From: Methylotenera_A sp044228245
GTDB lineage: Bacteria; Pseudomonadota; Gammaproteobacteria; Burkholderiales; Methylophilaceae
Direction: 5' to 3'
DNA: 64,000 bases
Assembly (NCBI GenBank): GCA_044228245.1
Contig: JBGAVG010000003.1
Coordinates: 186,001 to 250,000, forward strand
In this document: piece by piece, positions 52,420 to 60,804 of the stretch
Layout of the letters: every line of letters begins with the position of its first letter
Position numbering within the stretch: the first letter of the stretch is position 1
Position numbers and translations under genes: made by a program
The notes under the pieces: generated by a model
Told to the model about the DNA's origin: nothing
Databases searched by the model: none
The model's input: only the letters and a program-made list of their open reading frames with translations

Positions 52420-52545
52420 AGTCTGCTGATTGAAGTTGGTGTAGTGCACTGGTTCATCGTAGCTTCGCCAAACTGAAATTACTGGCTGTAATTCTCAACA
52501 CATTATTTTTACAAGAGTGTTACCTTTTAATTTAGGGAGAAAAGT
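52420..52545 (+). promoter_or_regulatory. Structured 5' leader of the DUF1097 gene
   Basis: The leader shows an AGTTGG...CCAAACT pair (about 52434-52474) enclosing a GTGCAC core, and begins just after AGACT-GCGCGA-AGTCT (52409-52424). The coding start has a good GGGAG ribosome-binding site. No known riboswitch consensus is recognised. Confidence 0.35.
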
Positions 52546-53049
52546 ATGTCGAAGTTAACTGCATTAGCTTTAAGTATTGCTGTACTAGGTGGCGTTTGGG
52601 CATTTCTGGCGTTAAATCCACTCGCTAGCGTAGCTTTGGTTTGGGTTGGTTTTATTGCCTGGGGCTGCTATTTCCATACCGGTGGCGACAACGCTGCATT
52701 GCAAAAAACAATCGCAGGCATGATCTTTGGCGCTGTCATGGCGGGCATTGCTTTGTACTTGGTAAGCTCTGGCATGCTGGGTGGTTTAGGCGCTTTGGCT
52801 GCACCTGTGATTATTGCCGTGACAGTATTCCCATTGGTGGCCGTGGCAGGTTGCAATTTGCTTTCTGTAGTACCGGCTAACGTGTATGGCTATGCGGCAA
52901 CTGCTGGTTTGGCGCTTACAGCTGGTACGGCTGCTAATGCGACAGCCATGGATATGTCAAACCCTGTGTTGCTGGTGGCGGTTTCAACAGTGCTTGGTGC
53001 GGTGTTCGGTATGGTGTCTGGCAAGTTGGCTGGAGCGCTTGGCAAGTAA
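52546..53049 (+). CDS. DUF1097 family inner-membrane protein (YcdZ-like)
   Basis: 167 residues, about five membrane segments with many Gly/Ala residues (WVGFIAWGCYFHTGGDNAALQKTIAGMIFGAVMAGIALYL). It matches the pattern of DUF1097, to which E. coli YcdZ belongs; function unknown. Single-gene unit: own promoter, long leader and own terminator. Confidence 0.85.
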   Translation: MSKLTALALSIAVLGGVWAFLALNPLASVALVWVGFIAWGCYFHTGGDNAALQKTIAGMIFGAVMAGIALYLVSSGMLGGLGALAAPVIIAVTVFPLVAVAGCNLLSVVPANVYGYAATAGLALTAGTAANATAMDMSNPVLLVAVSTVLGAVFGMVSGKLAGALGK

Positions 53050-53066
53050 TAACGTCTTGATCTAAA

Positions 53067-53109
53067 GAAAACCGCGCCGGATAGCAAAATATCTGGGCGC
53101 GGTTTTTTA
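53067..53109. terminator. Bidirectional rho-independent terminator
   Basis: AAAACCGCGCC pairs with GGCGCGGTTTT around an AT-rich loop, T-rich on both sides. It separates the DUF1097 gene from the convergent secreted-protein gene. Confidence 0.85.
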
Positions 53110-53119
53110 TTGCCTCGAT

Positions 53120-54001
53120 TTATTTCATGATCTTAAAACCGTAATATGCACCAAACTCACCTTCGTTTTCCTGATAAATAAACAACATGTTATTGGCATA
53201 GCCCAAGCCGTTGTAATGGTTTTGAGCGCGCAGTTTCAAATCTTTCGGCAATTCGCTCTTTGCGACAAATTTTCCTGTCAGGTCAAACACCAGCGCGGCC
53301 TTGTGGTCAATGTCCAGCAAAATCAGCTCTTCACCTTTAATGCCTGTATATGCTGCGAACAGATCGCTGATGTCATCGTGCGCTGCGCCCGCTTTTGCCA
53401 AGTCCAGCGTAATTTCGCCTAATTTGTCGCGTTGTTTTGGATCGACAATAAACACTTTGTCGCTACGTCCCTGTTTGGCGAAATAACGTTGATTTTCGGC
53501 GTCATAGGTCGGCATGGTGCCTGCGCTGCCAAATGCCGGGTTAAACTGCATTATTTCACTGGACGAATCAGTCACTTCGCCCGTCTCGCTTAAGTTAATT
53601 GAATACAGGCCGGTATTGGGACCAAAGCCAACCTCGCTAGAAATGTTGTAGGTAATAGTCTCTAATTTGTCAGTGTTCGGGTTGTAATAAATGGAGCGGT
53701 TATCGTAACCAGGCTTGGCAGAATTAACGTATTTCCCGGTGTCGTCATAGGCATGGATCTGTGATTTGGATACCGGCGCTTCAAATTCCGAGCCCATCGG
53801 CGCCAGACCGCCATCCGCAATGTAATAGTGCCTGAGTCCAGGCACATACGCTACTGTCATCGGGCGCGTAGTCGGTTTTTTGGCGAGCGGAATCTTAATG
53901 CCAAGAGCGGCTTCCGTTAGTACCTGTGCCTGTAGTGGGCTGATTGTCAGGAATGCAGATGCAATGGTTGTGCTTATCAATAATCGTTTAAATGGTTTCA
54001 T
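53120..54001 (-). CDS. Secreted protein with beta-propeller-like repeats, unknown
   Basis: 293 residues. Signal peptide of about 25 residues (ending PLQAQ). The rest consists of beta-rich stretches with repeated short strands around Tyr/Asp/Asn motifs (AYVPGLRHYYIADGG, QIHAYDDTGKYVNS, LYSINLSETGEVTD, KVFIVDPKQRDKLGEI, ALVFDLTGKFVAKS), suggesting a six- or seven-bladed propeller. No catalytic motif. Periplasmic or secreted; function not recognised. Confidence 0.75.
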   Translation of the reverse strand: MKPFKRLLISTTIASAFLTISPLQAQVLTEAALGIKIPLAKKPTTRPMTVAYVPGLRHYYIADGGLAPMGSEFEAPVSKSQIHAYDDTGKYVNSAKPGYDNRSIYYNPNTDKLETITYNISSEVGFGPNTGLYSINLSETGEVTDSSSEIMQFNPAFGSAGTMPTYDAENQRYFAKQGRSDKVFIVDPKQRDKLGEITLDLAKAGAAHDDISDLFAAYTGIKGEELILLDIDHKAALVFDLTGKFVAKSELPKDLKLRAQNHYNGLGYANNMLFIYQENEGEFGAYYGFKIMK

Positions 54002-54082
54002 TTAGTAGTAAAGTTCCTGAGGGTGGTTCTGTCTGGCGTTGAATTGGAGCGTCTTCTTTAGTCATTGTTTTTGCGGCTTTGT

Positions 54083-55111
54083 TCAATCTGCCCTGTCCAA
54101 TAACATGGCATCGCCGTAACTAAAAAATCCGTATTGCTGTTTTACCGCGTGTGCATAAGCATTTTTAATGTGATCAAACCCTGCAAAGGCAGAAACCAGC
54201 ATGAGCAAGGTGCTTTTGGGTAAATGGAAATTGGTGACAAGTTTATCGACTATTTTAAATGAAAATCCGGGCGTGATAAAAATATCTGTTTCCCCCATAC
54301 CAGCTTGTAGCTTGCCAGTCTGTGCGGCACTTTCCAGCGCGCGCAAACTGGTAGTGCCTACCGCGATAATATTGCCGCCTTTGGCTTTGGTGGCTTCAAT
54401 CATCGCAACCGTTTCGGCCGGGATATGATAAATCTCGCTGTGCATTTTGTGCTCCGCAATCACGTCGGTCCGCACCGGCTGAAATGTACCCGCCCCCACA
54501 TGCAAGGTGACATAGGCGATATTGACGCCCTTTGCCTTTATTGTACTCAGCATGGTTTCATCAAAATGCAGCCCGGCAGTAGGCGCAGCCACTGCGCCAG
54601 CATGTTTGGCGTACACGGTTTGGTAACGTTCTTCATCATCGGCTTCGGCTGTGTGCGTAATATAAGGTGGCAGAGGCAAGGCGCCGTATTGTTCCAGCAG
54701 ATCCAGCACTGACACCTCGCTCAAAAACTTCACATGAAACAAATCACCGCCACGGCCGAGGACTTCCGCCTCAAACGCATTGGCTAATTTAAGTTTTGTG
54801 CCTGCCTTCGGCGCACGCGAGGCGCGGATATGCGCGAGTACATGATGCGTGTCTAATACCCGCTCAACCAGCACTTCTACTGTGCCGCCAGTGGTTTTGT
54901 GGCCAAACAACCGTGCCTTGATGACGCGCGTGTCATTAAAAACCAGCAAATCGCCTGCGGATAGAAAATCAGGCAAATCAACAAACAGTTTGTCCTCAAT
55001 ATGTCCCGTTCTGCCGTTCAAGTGCAACAATCTGCTGGCGCTGCGCTTGGTGGCGGGGTGTTGGGCGATGAGCGTGTCTGGTAAATAAAAATCGAAATCT
55101 TGTGTTCGCAT
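54083..55111 (-). CDS. queA: S-adenosylmethionine:tRNA ribosyltransferase-isomerase
   Basis: Queuosine synthesis: transfers and isomerises the ribosyl part of SAM to preQ1 in tRNA. 342 residues. Signatures: MRTQDFDFYLPDTLIAQHPATKRSASRLL, DLLVFNDTRVIKARL, AAPTAGLHFDETML, LHVGAGTFQPVR and TNFHLPKSTLLMLVSAF. It stands divergent from tRNA-Leu; the tRNA promoter overlaps its start codon region. Confidence 0.96.
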   Translation of the reverse strand: MRTQDFDFYLPDTLIAQHPATKRSASRLLHLNGRTGHIEDKLFVDLPDFLSAGDLLVFNDTRVIKARLFGHKTTGGTVEVLVERVLDTHHVLAHIRASRAPKAGTKLKLANAFEAEVLGRGGDLFHVKFLSEVSVLDLLEQYGALPLPPYITHTAEADDEERYQTVYAKHAGAVAAPTAGLHFDETMLSTIKAKGVNIAYVTLHVGAGTFQPVRTDVIAEHKMHSEIYHIPAETVAMIEATKAKGGNIIAVGTTSLRALESAAQTGKLQAGMGETDIFITPGFSFKIVDKLVTNFHLPKSTLLMLVSAFAGFDHIKNAYAHAVKQQYGFFSYGDAMLLDRAD

Positions 55112-55133
55112 AATGCCTTTTGCTTGTTATAAT
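55105..55133 (+). promoter_or_regulatory. Promoter of tRNA-Leu
   Basis: TTCGCA (55105-55110), a 17-base spacer, then a perfect TATAAT (55128-55133), about 27 bases before the tRNA. The -35 box lies inside the first codons of divergent queA. Confidence 0.6.
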
Positions 55134-55160
55134 GTGCGTCTTCGTTGTAATTATACCTCA

Positions 55161-55247
55161 GCCGGGATGGCGGAATTGGTAGACGCACGGGACTCAAAAT
55201 CCCGCGTTGGCGACAACGTGCCGGTTCGATTCCGGCTCCCGGCACCA
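55161..55247 (+). tRNA. tRNA-Leu (anticodon CAA)
   Basis: 87 bases with encoded CCA. Acceptor stem GCCGGGA / TCCCGGC, anticodon stem CGGGA-CTCAAAA-TCCCG with anticodon CAA (reads UUG), a class II long variable arm (CGTTGGCGACAACG) and T-arm GCCGGTTCGATTCCGGC. All stems pair. Confidence 0.96.
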
Positions 55248-55367
55248 CTCGTGTTATTCAAGCGCATTAGGTTTGAGCTTGCCAAATGGTAGGCGCAGAC
55301 TAAAGCCACAACATTTGTTACAAAATGTAAATTTTTGCTTGTTGGTCTAAGTTTTTTATGCTATTTT

Positions 55368-55381
55368 TTGATCTGCGTCAA
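55368..55381 (+). promoter_or_regulatory. FNR/ANR-type box upstream of the oxidase locus
   Basis: TTGAT-CTGC-GTCAA against consensus TTGAT-N4-ATCAA, one mismatch. A TATAAG at 55402-55407 gives a start near 55414, placing the box near -40, the class II activator position. It overlaps a second inverted repeat GCGTCA-AAA-TGACGC (55375-55389). Confidence 0.6.
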
Positions 55382-55474
55382 AATGACGCATGTCAAAAAG
55401 CTATAAGTAAAGTTGCGTGTCAAAGAAAATTGCAGGCAATTTTAATTTAAGTTTGCATGACCAAGGGCAAGTGT

Positions 55475-55945
55475 ATGGCAGTGTTCGATTTAGGTTACAA
55501 AATCATTGCAAGGCCGAACAATTCGTTATCGCTAGATGGCGGCATCAAGTTGCTTGCGGCTATGGCGGTTGTAACCTTGCTGATCGCGCTGGGATTTGCG
55601 CGTCTGGGCGCCTGGATGGTGTTGCCATTCGCGGGCTTGGAGCTGGCGGCTTTCGCGTATGCTTTTTACTATGTTTACTTGCATGCGAGCGATTATGAAA
55701 GTATCGCCATAGAAGAAGACAAAGTCATAGTGGAAAAGAAAAGCTATAAAAAATCCAGTATAACGGTATTTCAGCGATACTGGGCGCAAGCCAATGTGCG
55801 CGCTGTGGTAAATAGTCAGGGCAAAAGCGGTCTGTTTATAGGGTCGCATGGCAAGGAAATTGAATTCGGCAGACACTTGATTGATGATGAGCAGCGTGTT
55901 GCGTTGGCAAGAGAACTAAAACAAAAATTTAGAAATGTAAGCTGA
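55475..55945 (+). CDS. DUF2244 family membrane protein
   Basis: 156 residues: N-terminal MAVFDLGYKIIARPNNSLSLDGGIKLL, two membrane segments (about 28-70), then a soluble domain with VIVEKKSYKKSSITVFQRYWAQANV and GKEIEFGRHLIDDEQRVALARELKQ. The pattern is DUF2244, commonly placed in front of cytochrome oxidase genes in proteobacteria; function unknown. I prefer ATG 55475 (AAGGG upstream) over the in-frame ATG at 55457. Confidence 0.85.
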   Translation: MAVFDLGYKIIARPNNSLSLDGGIKLLAAMAVVTLLIALGFARLGAWMVLPFAGLELAAFAYAFYYVYLHASDYESIAIEEDKVIVEKKSYKKSSITVFQRYWAQANVRAVVNSQGKSGLFIGSHGKEIEFGRHLIDDEQRVALARELKQKFRNVS

Positions 55946-55981
55946 AAAATTTTAATTAAATTTGATTTTGGAGTGAGCGTT

Positions 55982-57148
55982 ATGCAAGTGTTGAAAAAAG
56001 TTGGGTTGAGTTTTGCAATGTTGCTGACCTCACTCGGGGCCTATGCCGGATACAGTTGGAATTTCCCAGAGCCGGTCACGCCAATGGCTTTAGACACATT
56101 GCATGTTCATAATAAGTTTATGCTTATTTCGATGGCGATTTTCCTGTCCGTGCTGGCCATTATGATTTATTCAATTTTCGCGCACCGCAAAAGTAAAGGC
56201 TATAAAGCCGTTGCTGATAAAGCACCTTCCACCGCGGTTGAGATTTTTTGGACGCTGATTCCTTTCGCGATTTTATTGTTAATCGATTTTGTGATTATGG
56301 GTATCCCAGCCTACCACAGTGTAGTGATGATGGAAAACACGCGCGACAAAGCGAGCATGGTTATTAAAATTACGGGGTCACAATGGCGCTGGCAGTATGA
56401 ATATCTTGACGGCGATGCGCAAGGTATTAAATTTGTCAGCAACTTAACGACGACCAATGACCAGATGCATAATGCCGCAGATAAAGGCGAAAATTATTTG
56501 CTCGAAGTGGACAATCCACTTGTACTGCCGGTAGGTGAAAAGGTTCGGATTTTGATGACGGCAAGCGATGTGCTGCATAACTGGTGGGTGCCACAGTTCG
56601 GTTCGTCCCGGCTTGCTGTTCCGGGGTTCATTCGTGAGACTTGGGTGCAGGTGGAGAAGCCCGGCACCTACCGCGGTCAATGTAAAGAATTATGTGGCAA
56701 GGGCCACGGATACATGCCAGTGGTTGTAAATGCGGTATCAATGGAGGAATACAAAACTTGGGTGGCGGCAAAGAAGGAAGAGCAGGCCAAAGCCGTAGCT
56801 GGTGCGGATAAAGAGTGGACCAAAGAAGATTTAATGGCTGAAGGTAAAAAAGTTTATGAGAAAAACTGCGCAGTATGCCATCAGGTCACAGGCGCAGGCT
56901 TGCCCCCAGCATTCCCTGCGTTAACCGGGAGCAAGATTTCAACAAGCCCAATTTTCGGCGCAGATGGCAAATATCTTCCAGATAGCCACCTGGATCGTGT
57001 GCTGAATGGCAAGAATGTGATGCCGGCCTGGAAAGCAACGCTGAATGATACGGAAATCGCTGCAGTGATTACCTATGAGCGCAATGGGCTTGGGAATAGC
57101 GTGGGTGATGTAGTGCAGCCGTCACAAGTTAAAGCGGCACGACAATAA
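55982..57148 (+). CDS. coxB: Cytochrome c oxidase subunit II with fused cytochrome c domain
   Basis: 388 residues. Signal/first helix, then two membrane segments (about 33-105) and the cupredoxin domain with the CuA ligands: conserved aromatic patch QWRWQYEY, H in VLHNWWVP, and C-x-E-x-x-C-G-x-x-H-x-x-M (CKELCGKGHGYMP). A C-terminal cytochrome c domain carries CAVCH with methionine in VMPAW, so this is caa3-like. The start is ATG 55982, with GGAGTG upstream. First structural gene of the cluster. Confidence 0.95.
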   Translation: MQVLKKVGLSFAMLLTSLGAYAGYSWNFPEPVTPMALDTLHVHNKFMLISMAIFLSVLAIMIYSIFAHRKSKGYKAVADKAPSTAVEIFWTLIPFAILLLIDFVIMGIPAYHSVVMMENTRDKASMVIKITGSQWRWQYEYLDGDAQGIKFVSNLTTTNDQMHNAADKGENYLLEVDNPLVLPVGEKVRILMTASDVLHNWWVPQFGSSRLAVPGFIRETWVQVEKPGTYRGQCKELCGKGHGYMPVVVNAVSMEEYKTWVAAKKEEQAKAVAGADKEWTKEDLMAEGKKVYEKNCAVCHQVTGAGLPPAFPALTGSKISTSPIFGADGKYLPDSHLDRVLNGKNVMPAWKATLNDTEIAAVITYERNGLGNSVGDVVQPSQVKAARQ

Positions 57149-57186
57149 TTTATTTTAAGTATTAAATTGGCAATCAGGAGAGCACG

Positions 57187-58779
57187 ATGAGTACAGCAAC
57201 GGTAGCACACCACGAAGAGCATCATGACCACCCGACGGGAATTATGCGCTGGTTAACCACTACCAATCACAAAGACATTGGTACCATGTACCTGACTTTT
57301 TCGCTAATCATGTTCTTGGTTGGCGGTTCCATGATTCTGGGTATTCGTGCAGAATTGTTTAAGCCCGGCTTGCAATTGATGAACCCTGATTTTTTTAATC
57401 AACTTATTGGTATTCATGCGTTAATCATGATTTTTGCAGCGCTGATGCCTGCAGCCACAGGTTTTGCAAACTGGATGATTCCTTTGCAAATCGGTGCGCC
57501 AGATATGGCGCTGCCGCGCTTGAATAACTGGGGCTTCTGGTTGCTGCCTCCGGCTGCGATTCTGCTAACGCTGCCCTTTACCTTGGCGCTGTTTGGTATT
57601 GGTGATGGTGCGCTGGCTACCGGCTGGACATTCTACCCGCCGCTTTCTTTACAAGGCGGTATTGGTGTGGATTTTGCGATTTTTTCAGTCCACCTGCTTG
57701 GTATATCTTCCGTCATGGGATCCATTAATATTATTGTTACGCTGTTCAATATGCGTGCGCCTGGCATGACCCTCATGAAAATGCCGATGTTCGCATGGGG
57801 CTGGCTGATTACAGCTTTCTTGCTTGTGGCCACGATTCCAGTGTTAGCAGGTGCTGTCACGATGCTTTTGACCGACCGTCACTTTGGCACGCACTTCTTT
57901 TCTGCAGCCGGTGGCGGCGATCCAATTCTGTTCCAGCACTTGTTCTGGTTCTTTGGTCATCCAGAAGTGTATATTTTGCTCTTGCCTGTTTGGGGTTTCA
58001 TTCCGCAAATTCTGCAAACCTTCTCACGTAAGCCAATGTATGGCTACAAAGCGCAGGTTTATTCATTATGGGCAATTGGCGCTTTGTCAGTAGTTGTGTG
58101 GGCGCACCACTTCTTTACAGCGGGCATGCCGGTACCAGCGTTACTCTATTTTATGTACAGCACGATGGCGATTTCGCTGCCGCTGGCCGTTTTGTTTTTC
58201 TGCTGGATTAAAACCATGTGGAGAGGCTCCATGAGCTTTGAAACGCCTATGCTGTTTGCGGTAGGCTGGATTATCTTATTCGGTATCGGCGGTTTGACCG
58301 GCTTGGTGCTTGCTGACGTTGCAGCTGATGCGCAGTATCACAATAGTTATTTCGTCGTAGCGCACTTCCATTACACGCTGTTTGCAGGCGGCATCATGGG
58401 CATAATGGCGGGCGTGTACTACTGGTTGCCAAAAATGACCGGTCATATGTACAGCGAGAAACTGGGTAAATTGCATTTCTGGTTAACCGCCATCTCATTT
58501 AATCTCACCTTTATTCCTCAGTTCTTCTTAGGGTTGGCCGGTATGCCACGCCGCATTCCGGACTACGCCCTACAATTCGCCGAGTTCAACATGATTTCAT
58601 CGGTTGCAGCGTTTGTATTAGGGTTGTCGCAGCTGTTATTTGTTTACAACATTGTGAGCTGCATCAAAGGCGGTAAAAAAGCTACCGACAAAGTGTGGGA
58701 AGGCGCGGAGGGCTTGGAGTGGACATTGCCATCGCCGCCGCCATACCATAGCTTTACTGATCAGCCAGTTGTTAAGTAA
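57187..58779 (+). CDS. coxA: Cytochrome c oxidase subunit I
   Basis: 530 residues, 12 membrane segments. Heme a and a3/CuB ligands: H in FFNQLIGIHALIMIF (heme a), WFFGHPEVYILLLPVWGF (CuB histidine with cross-linked tyrosine; the E of the XGHPEV motif marks the A1 class), HHFFTAGM, and HFHYTLF at the end. Proton-channel D is in the N-terminal third. It follows coxB by 38 bases and has an AGGAG ribosome-binding site. Confidence 0.97.
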   Translation: MSTATVAHHEEHHDHPTGIMRWLTTTNHKDIGTMYLTFSLIMFLVGGSMILGIRAELFKPGLQLMNPDFFNQLIGIHALIMIFAALMPAATGFANWMIPLQIGAPDMALPRLNNWGFWLLPPAAILLTLPFTLALFGIGDGALATGWTFYPPLSLQGGIGVDFAIFSVHLLGISSVMGSINIIVTLFNMRAPGMTLMKMPMFAWGWLITAFLLVATIPVLAGAVTMLLTDRHFGTHFFSAAGGGDPILFQHLFWFFGHPEVYILLLPVWGFIPQILQTFSRKPMYGYKAQVYSLWAIGALSVVVWAHHFFTAGMPVPALLYFMYSTMAISLPLAVLFFCWIKTMWRGSMSFETPMLFAVGWIILFGIGGLTGLVLADVAADAQYHNSYFVVAHFHYTLFAGGIMGIMAGVYYWLPKMTGHMYSEKLGKLHFWLTAISFNLTFIPQFFLGLAGMPRRIPDYALQFAEFNMISSVAAFVLGLSQLLFVYNIVSCIKGGKKATDKVWEGAEGLEWTLPSPPPYHSFTDQPVVK

Positions 58780-58789
58780 AAAGGGAAGA

Positions 58790-58814
58790 CGAGGCTTAAG
58801 TTAATTAAGCCTCG
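58790..58814 (+). other. Perfect hairpin between coxA and the small assembly gene
   Basis: CGAGGCTTAA / TTAAGCCTCG, ten base pairs with loop GTTAA, starting 10 bases after the coxA stop. No T-tract follows, so it is more likely a processing, stabilising or attenuating structure than a terminator. Confidence 0.75.
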
Positions 58815-58821
58815 CAATTAA

Positions 58822-58935
58822 ATGGAAAATCAGAAGGCAAGCAGGCAAGCGAGAAACAGGAAAATCGCCATCGTTTTAGGTGTAATTGCATTCATTTGGT
58901 ATGTTGCTTCGATATTTACAATATGGAAGATATAA
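58822..58935 (+). CDS. Cytochrome oxidase small assembly protein (37 residues)
   Basis: A 37-codon frame, MENQKASRQARNRKIAIVLG and on to VIAFIWYVASIFTIWKI, with one C-terminal membrane helix after a basic N-terminus. Small membrane proteins of this shape sit between coxA and ctaG in betaproteobacteria and are annotated as oxidase small assembly proteins. It has no clear ribosome-binding site of its own, and its 3' end overlaps ctaG by 13 bases, so it could couple ctaG translation. Confidence 0.65.
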   Translation: MENQKASRQARNRKIAIVLGVIAFIWYVASIFTIWKI

Positions 58936-59516
58936 ACAAGAATGGTGGCACGGTAGAAAAAGCAACTGAAGCGATTGTAGTCAGCAAGCAAAAGGATGAT
59001 AGGGCAAATACAAAGCTTGCATTGAAAATGTTGTGGGTGGTGGCAGGGTCGTTGCTGTTCGCCTTTGCGTTGGTGCCTTTGTATGATGTGTTTTGTGATC
59101 TCACAGGCCTAAATGGGAAAACCGAAAATTCGGCTGCTACCTTAGCAAAGGCTAAAGTTGATACTAGCAGAATGGTCACCGTACAGTTTGTTGCAGCGGT
59201 CATGCCAGGCTTGGGATGGAATTTTTATCCTAAGCAAAGTGCGATTACTTTGCATCCTGGCCAAATTGAAACCGTGATATTTGAGGCAAAAAATATCACA
59301 AGTAAAACTGTGGCTGGCCATGCGATACCTAGTGTGACGCCAGGTAAAGCCTCAATATATCTTAAGAAGATTGAATGTTTTTGCTTTGTGAACCAGGGGC
59401 TGAAACCTGGAGAGACTAAAGAGATGCCGCTCAGGTTTTTTATTGACCCTGCGCTGCCGAAGGATGTGAAAGAGATGACATTGTCGTACTCTTTCTTTAA
59501 AGCAGTGAAAAATTAA
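58923..59516 (+). CDS. ctaG: Cytochrome c oxidase assembly protein CtaG (Cox11)
   Basis: 197 residues. One membrane segment (about 37-57), then a periplasmic domain with LVPLYDVFCDLTGLNGK and the copper-binding motif ECFCFVNQGLKPGE (two cysteines). It delivers copper to CuB of subunit I. I start it at ATG 58923 within the small upstream gene; a longer in-frame TTG start would add nine residues with no family support. Confidence 0.94.
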   Translation: MEDINKNGGTVEKATEAIVVSKQKDDRANTKLALKMLWVVAGSLLFAFALVPLYDVFCDLTGLNGKTENSAATLAKAKVDTSRMVTVQFVAAVMPGLGWNFYPKQSAITLHPGQIETVIFEAKNITSKTVAGHAIPSVTPGKASIYLKKIECFCFVNQGLKPGETKEMPLRFFIDPALPKDVKEMTLSYSFFKAVKN

Positions 59517-59584
59517 TGGTTTGTTTTATGTTGTTGAGATTGAGATAATAATTTTTAAATAATCAGTAGCTTGGGAGTTAATAC

Positions 59585-60493
59585 ATGGCAACGCATTCAA
59601 AAAATCACTATTTTGTTCCACATGGCAGCCTGTATCCATCGGTGCTGTCAGCTGGAATATTGTTGTTAGCCACGGGCTTTATTTTTTCAGTTGCTATGGA
59701 TAGAAGTAAAGATCTGGCGTATCTCCAGACCCCGGGCAAATGGATGATGTATTTTGGCACCGCAGTCATTTTATGGATGGTTTTTAAGTGGATGGGTGCC
59801 GTTATCAGCGAAAGCCTTTCCGGCAAATACAAAAACTGGGAAGACAAGTCTTTCCGTTTCGGTATGATTGTATTCATTTGCTCTGAGGTGGCGTTCTTTG
59901 CTGCCTTCTTTGGCGCTTTATTCTACATGCGGGTGTTGTCAGTTCCTGAGTTGGCAAGCTATGCGCCTGATATTACGCCATACAAAGATTTTCTTGGAAC
60001 TTGGCCGTCTACTGGCCCCGGTGGCCACGTGCTTGGTGCTGAATATGTGCCTCCTGCGAATTTCAAACCTATGCACTGGCTGGGTTTGCCTTTGGTAAAT
60101 ACTATTATCCTACTTACCTCTGGTGCAACCATCACCTGGGCACATTGGGGCTTGATCAAGAATAACCGCAAGCAGTTAGTTATCGGTATGGCATTGACGG
60201 TGGCACTGGGTATTGCATTCCTGGCCTGTCAGGCGTTTGAATACCATGAGGCCTATACCGAAATGGGCTTGACTTTGGGCTCAGGTGCTTATGGCGCCAC
60301 CTTCTTTATGCTGACAGGTTTTCATGGCTTTCATGTAACGCTTGGTACCATCATGCTGATCGTGATTCTGTTACGTTGCATGAAAGGTCATTTTACGCCG
60401 GAGCATCACTTCGGTTTTGAAGGGGTTGCATGGTACTGGCACTTTGTGGATGTGGTTTGGTTGGGCTTGTTTATATTTGTATACTGGCTGTAA
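59585..60493 (+). CDS. coxC: Cytochrome c oxidase subunit III
   Basis: 302 residues, seven membrane segments. Family blocks: KSFRFGMIVFICSEVAFFAAFFGALFYMR, WAHWGLIKNNRK, ACQAFEYHEAYTEMGLTLGSGAYGATFFMLTGFHGFHVTLGTIML and EGVAWYWHFVDVVWLGLFI. It has a GGGAG ribosome-binding site. Last gene before the terminator. Confidence 0.96.
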   Translation: MATHSKNHYFVPHGSLYPSVLSAGILLLATGFIFSVAMDRSKDLAYLQTPGKWMMYFGTAVILWMVFKWMGAVISESLSGKYKNWEDKSFRFGMIVFICSEVAFFAAFFGALFYMRVLSVPELASYAPDITPYKDFLGTWPSTGPGGHVLGAEYVPPANFKPMHWLGLPLVNTIILLTSGATITWAHWGLIKNNRKQLVIGMALTVALGIAFLACQAFEYHEAYTEMGLTLGSGAYGATFFMLTGFHGFHVTLGTIMLIVILLRCMKGHFTPEHHFGFEGVAWYWHFVDVVWLGLFIFVYWL

Positions 60494-60503
60494 CGCAAGG
60501 ATG

Positions 60504-60539
60504 AAAAAAAGGGCGGTGCTTTAGCATCGCCCTTTTTTG
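60504..60539. terminator. Rho-independent terminator after coxC
   Basis: AAAAAAAGGGCG-GTGC pairs with GCAT-CGCCCTTTTTT, T-rich on both strands; it ends the coxBA-ctaG-coxC transcript and may also serve the convergent DUF2909 gene. Confidence 0.88.
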
Positions 60540-60553
60540 TTTACAATCAACAC

Positions 60554-60754
60554 CTACAACGAATGGCCAATCAGTCCAAAATATCCGCCGATGACGAGCA
60601 GAATAAATAACGTGATGGACAAACCAATACGGAAAGTGAGTGCCTTCACGGTGCGGTCGCTAGTACCTTTATCCTTCGCCAGAAAAAACAACGCAGAAAA
60701 CAAACTGGCAACGATAATAATTAAAGTCAGCACAATGGCAATTTTTATTAACAT
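60554..60754 (-). CDS. DUF2909-like twin transmembrane protein
   Basis: 66 residues, two membrane helices (about 3-28 and 42-60) with a short basic loop (KDKGTSDRTVKALTFR). It matches DUF2909, small twin-TM proteins found beside cytochrome oxidase genes; function unknown. ATG 60754 is chosen over an upstream TTG. It runs against the rest of the oxidase cluster. Confidence 0.78.
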   Translation of the reverse strand: MLIKIAIVLTLIIIVASLFSALFFLAKDKGTSDRTVKALTFRIGLSITLFILLVIGGYFGLIGHSL

Positions 60755-60804
60755 GGCTCTATCCAATCGAATTGATGGCTTATTATGCGACTGGAATAGC
60801 TGAA

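Noticed and set aside
55018..55248. Open frame on the minus strand covering the tRNA
   Set aside because: It runs through tRNA-Leu and the queA start; not a protein gene.
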